DNA of 64,000 bases from Cryoendolithus antarcticus (Eukaryota > Ascomycota > Dothideomycetes > Cladosporiales > Cladosporiaceae): the NCBI GenBank assembly GCA_002077065.1, contig NAJO01000032.1, forward strand, positions 124,001 to 188,000. The letters run 5' to 3'. The position numbers were made by a program, and so were the translations under genes. Below are positions 10,586 through 19,582 of this stretch, in pieces. Position 1 is the first letter of the stretch, and each line of letters begins with the position of its first letter. Below the pieces are notes generated by a model that was not told where the DNA came from, did not search any database, and was given only the letters and a program-made list of their open reading frames with translations.

Positions 10586-12370
10586 ATGGCCCGCTTCCTC
10601 CCCACCCTCACAGCAACCCGCCTCCAAGCCACGACGTACCTCCTCGGCATAGCCCTCTTTAGTATCGCCTTCCTCGTCTTTCTCAACAGCAGCATCTCCT
10701 TCGTCGTCACCGACGTCATCGGCCGCACCCATGCCGTCGGCGACGCAGTAGGAACTCTTGGATTCGCCGACGAGCTGCTAGCACTGGTCGCGTGCCCGGC
10801 ATGGGGATTGCTGAGCGACCGCATTGGCGTGCGGACGGTGGCTGTGCTGGGGTATGCGATTGTCGGGATCAGTTTGGTGGCACTGGTGCAGAGTCGGGAG
10901 GTGTACCCGGATTTGTTGTTGGGGAGGTTAGGGTTCAGTGTTGGAGGGGCGGCGTGCTCGACTATGGTCACGGCTGTGCTGCCGAGTATGGTCGCGAGAA
11001 GGGTCCGATCTAGGGAAGAGGAGGAGCAGCAGAAGGCGGTGGCGGCGAATAGGGATGTCCGCCGGTTGCAGGATGAGGATAGGCCGAGCAGAGACAGTAG
11101 TCGTGGGCATGTGGCTACGGCTAGTGTGTCGAGCGAGCTCACGATCACGCCTGGGCGGTATCAGTCGCAATCACGATCGAGGTCACGGCATCCCGACAAT
11201 CCGCCACTCAAGCTGGTCGAGAAGTTGGACGAGACAGACGGCACATCGCAGCTGGCAGGTTTTGTGGGCATGTTCACTGGCATCGGAGCTCTCGTCGCGC
11301 TGGTGGGTTTCCTTCCACTACCGGCCTACTTTCAGAAGCATGGCAGCACGCCCGCAGCTGGCGTTCAATACAGCTTCTACCTTGTCGGTGTCGTAGCGTT
11401 CGTGGTAGCTGTTGGCATCTTCTTCGGCCTTCGCGACCTACCGGGCGAGGAAGGGAAGTCCATCACCTCGCTCTGGCGAGCAGACAAGCCCAGCAAGGCC
11501 AAGCTTGACGATGATCTTACTCCTAGAGCTTCCTACAGCTACCTCACCCTCCTGACTCAGTCACTCAAACTCGGCTTCACGGACCCATCAATCGGACTCG
11601 GCTACGTCGGCGGCTTCGTTGCGCGAGCATCGAGCGTAGGCATCTCGCTATTCATCCCGCTGTTCGTGAACGCCTACTTCGTGCGCGAAGGGCTATGCAA
11701 GTCTAATCCCCATAACGTTCCAGACATCAGAGACGAGTGCGCGAAAGCCTACCTACTCGCGTCTGGATTGTCAGGCATCGCTGAGACAGCAGCACTGATC
11801 TGCGCTCCTTTGTTCGGCTGGCTCGGCGGACGCATCGTGAAAGGAATGGCAGAGCTGCCACTACTCGGCGCGAGTATGATGGGCATCCTAGGCTACGTTG
11901 GCTTTGGATTGGTGGAGAACCCGGACGCTTTCCACGGCGGAGACCGATGGGCAATGCTGTCTATCATCGCGATTGGTATCAGTCAAATTGGGTCTATCGT
12001 CTGCTCTCTAGCTCTGCTGGGTCGAGGCATCAACAACGCACCCGAAGAACCCAGACCAGGCACAGCGGATACATTGCGTGCTAACGGCCACACCCGTAAC
12101 AGTGACGCTGAGGCCGCACCACTGCTGTCCGAGTCTGCTAGCGATACTCGTAGCGCAGTGCCCGATCGTAGCGAGCTGAAAGGCAGCATAGCCGGTATCT
12201 ACAGCCTGGCAGGCGGCGCGGGCATACTGCTGCTTACGAAGCTTGGAGGTGTGCTGTTTGATCGATGGACGCCAGGCGCGCCGTTCTTCATGTTGGCGAT
12301 CTTCAATGCGGTACTGTTCCTGGCTGTCGCTGCTGTTGGTGGCGGCGCGGCGTTGCGACGGACGCGATGA
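10586..12370 (+). CDS. MFS transporter with long cytosolic central loop
   Basis: An intronless frame of 594 residues with about 12 hydrophobic segments. The loop after TM2 carries GLLSDRIGVRT, the MFS motif A (GxLsDRxGrr). A long hydrophilic, Arg/Ser-rich loop (about residues 140-215) follows the first group of helices, and a second loop lies near residues 490-530. The family moves small solutes by proton-coupled transport; the closest types I can think of are uncharacterised fungal carriers of the YCR023C kind, without a known substrate. The ATG at 10586 directly precedes the first helix, so the start is plausible. Confidence 0.85.
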   Translation: MARFLPTLTATRLQATTYLLGIALFSIAFLVFLNSSISFVVTDVIGRTHAVGDAVGTLGFADELLALVACPAWGLLSDRIGVRTVAVLGYAIVGISLVALVQSREVYPDLLLGRLGFSVGGAACSTMVTAVLPSMVARRVRSREEEEQQKAVAANRDVRRLQDEDRPSRDSSRGHVATASVSSELTITPGRYQSQSRSRSRHPDNPPLKLVEKLDETDGTSQLAGFVGMFTGIGALVALVGFLPLPAYFQKHGSTPAAGVQYSFYLVGVVAFVVAVGIFFGLRDLPGEEGKSITSLWRADKPSKAKLDDDLTPRASYSYLTLLTQSLKLGFTDPSIGLGYVGGFVARASSVGISLFIPLFVNAYFVREGLCKSNPHNVPDIRDECAKAYLLASGLSGIAETAALICAPLFGWLGGRIVKGMAELPLLGASMMGILGYVGFGLVENPDAFHGGDRWAMLSIIAIGISQIGSIVCSLALLGRGINNAPEEPRPGTADTLRANGHTRNSDAEAAPLLSESASDTRSAVPDRSELKGSIAGIYSLAGGAGILLLTKLGGVLFDRWTPGAPFFMLAIFNAVLFLAVAAVGGGAALRRTR

Positions 12371-12980
12371 GAGCCCGAGGCCACTTTGGGAGCGAGCTGA
12401 ATTGCATATGCGTCCGCTGCCTGGATCTTGTGATGCTCGAGTACTTACACATCGGCTCCATTGTGGAGACGCAATATATGTTGATATGCGCTTACTCATC
12501 TACATTTGGCAGGGCTGCAGGTACTGTGCCGCAGCTGGACATGCAGCCAATTGCGATCGACCTGAGCCGCGCACGCAATACGAACGCTGATATTGCGGCG
12601 CTTGCTAACGGTGCCGGTCCGGACGCCAACCTGCATACCGGAGCGGGCAGCTAAATACACAACACTGATATTGCATCGCCTTGAACAGGCTGCCTGGACT
12701 CGCCATCAGTCGGTGCCAATACCAACTGCATGTGCTTGCGCACCGGTGTGAACTGCGTATGGCCTCAGTCACGCACTGTGAGGCCGGCGAGCTGAGTGTC
12801 GGCACAGTCGCAACAGTCCCCAGCACTCGGCCCCATATCAAGCAGGCGGCAGCGAAGCGCTGCTGTGCCGCAAAATCGCCGTGAAGTAACGATACAATGT
12901 CTTCTAATCGTCACGCAGGAGCTCTTGCTTCGTTCCACTTTCACCGAATCCCGCCCATACACGCACAATTGCTGTCCGCC
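12371..12980. other. Intergenic, no supported gene
   Basis: 610 bases between two plus-strand genes. Short frames only. The last part is the probable promoter of the secreted repeat protein. Confidence 0.4.
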
Positions 12981-13612
12981 ATGGCTCGCCTCGCCCTCAT
13001 GATCGCTCTGCTTGCTAGCACTTGCCTCTCAAGGTGCCAGAAATGACCTATGTTCATCATGTCAAGATCACCCTAACACTGTGGAACAGTCCAGTACCTT
13101 CTCGCGTCTTTGACCCATACTACACGCGCCCTACCGCCCTCGTCGCACCAGAGCAATGGCTTGACAAGCGGTCCGCCGAGCGTATGGCCGGTCCTAGAGG
13201 TTACAACGCCTTCCCGCAGGCCACACCAATCGCAACAGTTCCAGATGTCGAAAGCCGAGACGCGGGCAGGGGAGGCTACAACGGGCCACCGGTCAAGGAT
13301 CCACCTGACGTATGCTCTCTCTCGTCGACATCCTCGATGAGTTCCTGGACTGACACGCAACATCCAGGTCGAGTCTGACGCTGTCGTGGCCACCGAGAGT
13401 GTGGAGGCGCGAGACGGCGGGAGGGGAGGGTACAACGGAGTAGATAAGGCGCCAGCGGTGGTGAGTAGGCTCGATACGGTACATAGGAGTCGCGCTAATT
13501 ATCTACGCAGGTTGGGCCAGATGTGGTGCCGACGGAAGACTACAAGCGCGAAGCTGAGACGATTGTAGCTGAGCCCAAGGAACCGCAGCCGAGAGATCCC
13601 GGCCGGGTGTGA
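12981..13612 (+). CDS. Small secreted repeat protein with Kex2-type sites
   Basis: Four exons (12981-13033, 13090-13309, 13368-13460, 13511-13612) with introns of 56, 58 and 50 bases give 155 residues; all phases close. A signal peptide is clear (MARLALMIALLASTCLS). The mature part has no cysteine. It carries the block RGGYNG twice (RDAGRGGYNG and RDGGRGGYNG) and a related PRGYNA, separated by acidic Pro/Val-rich spacers. Two dibasic KR sites occur, LDKR|SAER and YKR|EAET; the second has the KR-EA layout of the yeast alpha-factor precursor. Exon 3 is a phase 0-0 exon that holds one whole repeat, so the repeat may have grown by exon duplication. Function is unknown: a processed peptide precursor, a wall-associated protein or an effector are all possible. 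Confidence 0.72.
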
Positions 13613-13691
13613 CGAGCAAAGCGCGACTGTTATGATGCAAGCGAGTACAGTGATCGAGCTATCAAGTTCCTGCTGCGAGCTTCCATTAGAG

Positions 13692-14707
13692 CTAGGAATG
13701 CCTTGTTCCATTCCTCCAAGCCTCGCTCTCTCGCAGCGCTTCCTCAAACGCTGCCTCGCGACGTGCCGCCCACAACGCGACCTCCGCCTCCGACCAGTCT
13801 ACAAGATCCCACGTCTCGTATTCCTCAATCTCATACTTGGTCAGACCCAGTTGCTGCTCCAAGCGACGCGCTGCTTGATACGACTGCACATCTTCTACTT
13901 CATACTCGCTCAATCCCAGCTGCTTCTCGAGTGACCGTGCCCGCCGATGCCTTTCACCGTTCAGGAACTCGAGGCGTAAGTCGTCGAACGACTTCTGCGC
14001 AAGTGCCGCGAGATCCGTATGGCGTACCACGCAAGTGACACTCGACATGCCTGTAATGGCCTCGACTGAGACTTCAAGCTCGCCAGCTGGCCGGAAAAGC
14101 ACGGCAGCGACCATATTGAGCGCTGCGATTGCACCGTCTGGCTTGCCCACCACGCCCAAGATTCACCTCTCCACACGCGTACTAAGCTTACTCGTGACTC
14201 CGGGCTAGTGTCGAGATCTAGCTGCATGTAGCTCCAGGGCGGATCGTCAGCGTGGTGATACTGGCTGCGAGCAATTCGCAAGTGCCGCAAGCTCGCGATG
14301 ACGGGTTTGCAGATCTCCTGGTCAGAGATCACGCACGACCAGGCCGATGCACCGTCGTGCATCCAGAAGTAGTTGATGGACCAGAAGATCAGGAGTGACT
14401 CTTGACGGCATGCTCGTGAGACTTGGGTCAAGCCACGGAGCTGGATTGTTCGGAGTGGGTAGTTTCTCTGAGCTTCCGGGAGATAACGGAATACGATCGG
14501 TTCGTCGCTCAAGAGTGCCAGCTTGTAGATGGTGTTGCGAATCTGCAGTGATATTAGCCCTCATTCCCGTCTAAGACCTGTGGCAGCTCTCACTTCAGGA
14601 CTCAGGCCAAAGAAGCGAGATGGCTTCTGCATCACCACTCGCTTGCTCCGCCTTGCAGGATCGTCGGCGCCATCAGTCTTCTGGCTGGCTGCTTCAGTGC
14701 GTGCCAT
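13692..14707 (-). CDS. 2EXR-type (F-box-like) domain protein
   Basis: Exons 14707-14594, 14542-14192 and 14141-13692 give 304 residues. The first join makes FFGLSPEIRNTIYKLAL, the hallmark opening of the fungal 2EXR family, followed by LRGLTQVSRACRQESLLIFW. The C-terminal part is charged and carries a repeated block (EKQLGLSEYEVED and EQQLGLTKYEIEE). The family is greatly expanded in Pezizomycotina and its role is mostly unknown. The second intron has a good donor (GTAAGC) but no clear branch point and a plain AAG acceptor, so that join is less certain; phase supports it. Its 3' end is only 79 bases from the convergent secreted-protein gene. Confidence 0.78.
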
Positions 14708-15135
14708 TGACTATGCTCAGAGTGTCACCGCAGCGTCAGGCCTGTGTTGTGGTTTCGTCGTCAGTGCGTTGGGAGCTGGATCCATGGTGTAGTAAGGAGA
14801 AGCCGGAAGTCGCAGGCAGCCAAATTGATCAACGGAAGGCACGTTCAGGGGTGACTTCTTTCCAGGCCTGTTCAGTACATTCAGGCCTCAATGGAGGAGC
14901 GCGGTCACATACATATTACATTTCAAGGTGATGATGTTGAGCAGCCACGAGGGAGTCTTGATGATTAGCCCCTTCGGGATCCGTTGTCTTGAGTGCCTCG
15001 ATAGCTTTGGCATTCCAGCAATCTGACATGATCCATGCAGTCCAGTACACCGACACTCACAGCCCTCCACTCGCAATACCACTGGGCTCCTTAGCTTGAT
15101 GTTACAAGGAGGTGGTCCAAGATTCACAGCGAATG
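14708..15135. other. Intergenic
   Basis: A minus-strand frame of 83 codons abuts the next gene but has no recognisable content. It holds the promoter of the 2EXR gene. Confidence 0.35.
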
Positions 15136-15684
15136 TCATGCCACGGCGTTTAAGAGACTATGGCAATCCGCAACGACTCTGCGACGCTGGTCAAACACGT
15201 TCAACTGCAAGCGTAAGCCAGAAATTAGCCTCCATATGATCTTCATGGACCGAAGCTTAGGAACATGCCTCACAGCAACCCGAAGCTTACGCTTCTTCCC
15301 AAGTTTGAGTACTCTGTCTGCGTCTTCCTGTGTCAATCCACCAAGCTCCTTCTCAGGCTCGCTATCCTCCTCCTTCAACTTGGCAGAAATAGGGAACAGC
15401 TTGAGCACGCGCACCTTGCTCATGGTTGTAGAGTAGTCCGTCCTAAGATCAACGCTCACGCTCTTCCAGCCCAGGACATCCAGGTCTTTCTCCATAGTAA
15501 TCCTGAGGTCAAAGGCGCTGTGTGCCGAGATCTCGACCGCAGCATGAGCCGGTTCTCCCGCGTCCGTCTGCCACTGCAAGCTGCTATCGAATGACATGAA
15601 CCGCAGTAGGATCCAGTTGCGTATCTTCTCTGTGTACCCCTCGAGTCGGTTCGGGTCTTCCTTGTCTCTTCTGATTTGACCCAT
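15136..15684 (-). CDS. Hypothetical protein
   Basis: A frame of 182 residues, charged and soluble, with a stretch KLKEEDSEPEKELGGLTQED followed by a basic KLGKKRKLRV. Composition is typical of coding DNA, but I recognise no family. The same frame continues upstream to another ATG at 15774 (MYGSLSSSELTNDSAER), interrupted only by a TAG at 15702-15700. So the gene may once have started 30 codons earlier, or an unrecognised intron lies there. The neighbouring 2EXR gene raises the possibility of a related F-box-like protein, but no motif shows it. Confidence 0.45.
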   Translation of the reverse strand: MGQIRRDKEDPNRLEGYTEKIRNWILLRFMSFDSSLQWQTDAGEPAHAAVEISAHSAFDLRITMEKDLDVLGWKSVSVDLRTDYSTTMSKVRVLKLFPISAKLKEEDSEPEKELGGLTQEDADRVLKLGKKRKLRVAVRHVPKLRSMKIIWRLISGLRLQLNVFDQRRRVVADCHSLLNAVA

Positions 15685-16086
15685 TTCGCAGGTCCCATAC
15701 TACTGTCCACACTCCAGAGATGCGCGTTCGGCGGAGTCGTTCGTCAATTCGCTACTTGAAAGGCTGCCATACATCTGCGATACCATCATCGGACGTGCAA
15801 TGAGAAGTTTGTTGCTTGATGTCGGTGAGATCTGGCATATTAGTTGTCAATGTCTTTGCGTTGTTCCGAACCTCTCACCGCCGGCGCCCACACTGACTTA
15901 CTGAACCGACTAAGCTAGTAGGAGCATCACCCATGATTCGATTTTCTGGAGAAGCGGAGATAGACCATTCTCACTCGTTTGCCACTGTTGTGTCTCGATC
16001 TCGGCCGGCAATGTCTATTTTTGACCAATACCCAAGATGTACCCAAGCTCATCCAGATCCTCACCCACACTCGTCTTTCCAGCTCA
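15685..16086. other. Intergenic
   Basis: About 400 bases upstream of the hypothetical gene and downstream of FKBP2. Apart from the possible lost 5' end of the hypothetical gene (to 15774) I see nothing. Confidence 0.35.
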
Positions 16087-16561
16087 CTACAACTCCTTAC
16101 TCACGCCCTCCTTCGCCACCCCCGCAATGCTCACCAGCTCCGTCTCAAATATCAACACACTGTTCGCCGGAATCGGCCCCATAGCCCTGCTCCCATACCC
16201 ATACTCCGGCTGCACTGTCAAAGTCCTCTTCTCGCCAGGGCACATGTCGAGAAGTCCCTGATCCCAGCCCTTGATCACCTGGCCCTTGCCGACATGGAAG
16301 CTGAGGGGTTGGCCGCGGTTGTAGGAGGCGTCGAACTCGGAGCCATCGGACTCGAGGGTGCCGCGGTAGTGGACGTCGACTTTGTCGCCTGTATGATTGT
16401 CAGCTAGAAAGTCTGTCGTGGTAGAGTGGCAAGGACGCACCAGACTTGGTCTTGCGGGAGCACTCGACCGGTGTGGTGACCTCGATGTTGAGGGGCTTGT
16501 CAAGGGCGGTGACACCGGTGAGCAGGAGCGCAAGCGCTGCTGTGAATGATGTGAAGCGCAT
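16087..16561 (-). CDS. FPR2: FKBP2-type peptidyl-prolyl isomerase, secretory pathway
   Basis: Exon 1 (16561-16441) and exon 2 (16388-16087) join over a 52-base intron to give 140 residues. The first 20 residues form a signal peptide ([20 protein letters not shown]). The FKBP fold follows with [37 protein letters not shown] and YGYGSR..GPIP, all typical of the FK506-binding pocket. The protein should speed proline isomerisation during folding in the endoplasmic reticulum. It ends in SKEL, close to but not equal to the HDEL/KDEL retrieval signal used in fungi. The match to the ER FKBP2 group is strong. Confidence 0.93.
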
Positions 16562-17356
16562 GGTGTTTGGTGATCTGTAAAGCTGTATGAACGATTGCTG
16601 CGCAAGTCGCGGTGTAGTCTCAATGCCACCTTGCTAAATGTCATGCAGCGATGTCATTGGCGGGGCAAATTGTATAGACCCCACTTTCGAAATAGGTAGA
16701 AATCGTCTGTGCGCTGCCTATAGCGAAGAAAGCTTAAACTTGTGGCTTCATTCACATAGAGTCTGCACGAGTGACATCGATCACGAGCATGAGGTGCGGT
16801 GAAGGCTACCCATCATCGACAGAGTTGCAAAGGAGCGCACGAAAGTCGCGCATAGCAACGAGGAGGACCAAACTTCGCTGTTGTCCTCAAGTGAGTCGAC
16901 CAACCGACTCGTGAGCTCACGTGATGACCAGAAAAGTATCGCACATAGCAACGCAATAGGCTTTCGACTCACATGAATCTAACCAATCAGTCAGATATCC
17001 TCACGTGACTTCAAGTGAGGACGTCTGCGCAGACGAATGAAAATTGCTATGCGCTCATGCGCACATTCCAAGTGAAGGAAATCGAAATGTCTTACCGTGG
17101 TAGCTTTCTATGTCTCATAAACCTCAATTGCTGCAATCGCTCAATTGAAGTATCATGTACCGCGCTCCTTCCTCTCAAACGAGACCCGGACTTCTTCAGT
17201 ACATACTACTTCTCTGAACACACTCACACATCCAAACTTGCACACCAACAACATTGCATCTTCACATCTTCTACATACTCACCCTCGACTACTATCAAGT
17301 CACTACCTTACCTCCTTCACACTTCCTCATTCACTTCCCCCCTCAACATCATCGTC
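16562..17356. promoter_or_regulatory. Divergent intergenic region with two TCACGTGA palindromes
   Basis: This 795-base spacer separates the divergent FKBP2 and ubiquitin-protease genes. The 8-base palindrome TCACGTGA (an E-box core of the Cbf1/bHLH type) occurs at 16917-16924 and 17002-17009, a CCAAT box at 16984-16988, and near-copies of CGCACATAGCAACG at about 16848 and 16939. The part nearest the protease (17220-17356) is CT- and CA-rich, as in fungal 5' leaders. The sites are visible; the binding proteins are inferred. Confidence 0.5.
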
Positions 17357-18983
17357 ATGTCTACCTCCGTAGCTGAAATGATGGCTAACATTAGGGCGCG
17401 ACACAACGCAGCATACCGCAGCACCCCTACGAAGCGCAAGGCGACTGCTGCACCCGAAATGGGCAGACCAGTGAAGCGCTTCAGGGCCAACTTCGAGGGA
17501 TCGAGTGCGGCACCAGTGAGAAGCTATGTGCCTGCAGTTGAAGTCATCGCAGCACCAGTGACAAGCACTGTGCCAGCCGATCAAGTCCAGTCACGCAAGC
17601 GCAAAGCCTCTGCGATCGAAGATGATGAAGTGAAGCCCGAAGACACGAAGAAGCCGCGCATCTCAAGCGCCGAATCAATGAAGCGCGACAGTCCGATGAT
17701 GGGTGGACAGAAGCCGATTGCAGCGAAGTCAAGGAAGATATCCGGAGGAAGGGAGCGCAAGCCGAAGAGAGTCGAAGTGAAGGTACCGTCGCCTGAAGAC
17801 GAGGAGGCAGTGAAGCCTACTGGAGCGAAGGAATCGAAGCCGAGTGCAGCGCAGACAGCGAAACCAGATGGAACCAAGAGCGACCGTGTGTTCGATGGCA
17901 TTATCAACCATGAGAACAACTGCTTCCTCAGCTCGATCATTCAGCTGATGGACGCAGATTTCGATGGCAGCAAAATTGACGAGCTCCTTGGTGATATTGA
18001 CAACAGCATCAGCATCGAGCTGCCAGAATTGACACTAATGGACGTGGAGAAGAGCGGAGTGAAGGGAGCGAAGAAGATGCAGAAGCTTGCAGAGTCCAAG
18101 CTGGGAGTACTGAAGGCAGAAGTGAAGACGAAGGTCGATGCTGCACAGAGAGCCAGGGATCTGGACACCATCAGCATCGCCAAACATCTCCGGAACTTAC
18201 TCGAGGACCTCCGCAGCGAATCTGGAGACACTGACAAGCAGTACATCACTGCCTACGCCCTTTCAGCAGCTGCTGGGCTTCGGATGTCCGGACGACAACA
18301 TTAATGCCAGCACTCGCCGCAACATGACCGGTGCCACTCAGCAGGACTGCTTCGAGTTGTACACCTTGCTTCTGGACGTCCTCGAACAAGACAAGCTCAC
18401 CAAGGATGCCGCTGGAGTGATGAAGTCTTTCGCTGTCGAGGAGCAAGTGACACCGGTCTGCAAGTCATGCAACCACAAGGGTGACTCGCGCAAGGTGCCG
18501 AGCAACTTCATTGACGTTGCTGTGCCAAACAAAGGACCAGCTGATCTGGCCGAGCTGCTGAGGAAGACTGACGACTCGGAACTGGAGATGAAGTGCTCGA
18601 ACTGTAGTCACGCAGCACAGCATCAGGTGTCGACTTACAGCAAGCTGCCGGACAACCTCGTCATCAGACTGAACCGGGTTGACTGGATGACTGGCTCAAA
18701 GATCAACACCATCGTCGAGCTGCCAAGTGAGCTCGAGTTCAGTCAGCCACACAAGATGAAGTACAGGCTCGACGCTGTGGTGAGGCACAAGGGCATCAGC
18801 AGCAATGCCGGGCATTACTTCGTGGACCGTCGCCGGGCATGTGCGGGCGTGAAGAACGGAGAGTCAGAGTGGGTCAGGATTGACGACGATGTCGTGTGTG
18901 ATGCGACGGAAGCGATGAGGCAGAATGGACACAAGGGTCAGGCGGTGATGGTGCTATACAAGATCGTGAGCGAGGAGGCATGA
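17357..18983 (+). pseudogene. Ubiquitin-specific protease (C19) with a one-base frame break
   Basis: The ATG at 17357 opens a Lys/Ser/Pro-rich N-terminal tail of about 180 residues, likely nuclear and disordered. The catalytic domain starts with the Cys box (ENNCFLSSIIQLM). A second frame carries GATQQDCFELYTLL, two CxxC pairs (CKSC, CSNC) of the zinc finger in the fingers region, the His box SNAGHYF and the closing VMVLYKIV. The two frames meet in the run CCCTTT at 18258-18263: dropping one T gives ITAYALQQLLGFG, the expected sequence, and a 541-residue protein. No GT donor allows an intron of normal size here. Either this is a sequencing error in a live gene or a frameshift removing the His residue. 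The family removes ubiquitin from proteins. Confidence 0.75.
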
Positions 18984-19582
18984 ATGACATGGCTCCGGGG
19001 AGAAAGAGATGGGAGTGAAGCCGAAGTGGCTACGAATGGGAGAATGTAAGCCGATGTGGCTGAGATTGGACTGCGAGAAAGCAATGGCAATTGAACTGAG
19101 ATGGATGGAGGTACTCAATGCATTTGGTCTTCACCGCGATTACAGCAATCCTGCGTACTCAGTGCACTACCGCGTGATGCCCAACGTCTCAATCGCCATG
19201 TCCACGGACATTGAGTCATCGTGAGCTGAAGGCAGTGTCCAGTAGAAGAACCTGTCCGTTGTCCAGAATTCTGGAGGCTTGATTTTGCTGCTACCAGCTC
19301 GACCGCTCGTCCACACTGCTGCTTTTACATTCCTGAGAGTGCACCCTGGCATTGCCCTATTTCGCGCTATCTGACCGTCTCGATAGCGTTGTGACAAGGT
19401 AATGCGCAGCGGTGGGTATGGCGATGAGAGCATGAGGTGGAACGGTGGTGGAGTGAGAAAGATGCGATACACAAGTCTGCTGAGGCAGATCCGCCAAGCG
19501 CTCACGTGCAGGCGCGTCTCCTTCGCGCGATCTCTTGACTCCACCTCTACAACCACCACTTCTGTATCCGCCCCAGCTTAGC
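18984..19582. other. Intergenic, promoter of the helicase gene
   Basis: About 600 bases with only short frames. The last part before 19583 is pyrimidine-rich and should be the helicase leader. Confidence 0.4.

Noticed and set aside
12981..13612. Classical alpha-type mating pheromone precursor
   Set aside because: KR-EA layout is present, but there are no repeated Cys-containing WC..GQ.C-type pheromone units.
16781..16972. Possible small gene between FKBP2 and the ubiquitin protease
   Set aside because: Short frame in an obvious promoter region with CCAAT and E-box words.
18228..18263. Short intron (GTACAT to CAG) to repair the protease frame
   Set aside because: Only about 25 bases, below workable intron size, and dropping one T restores the family sequence better.
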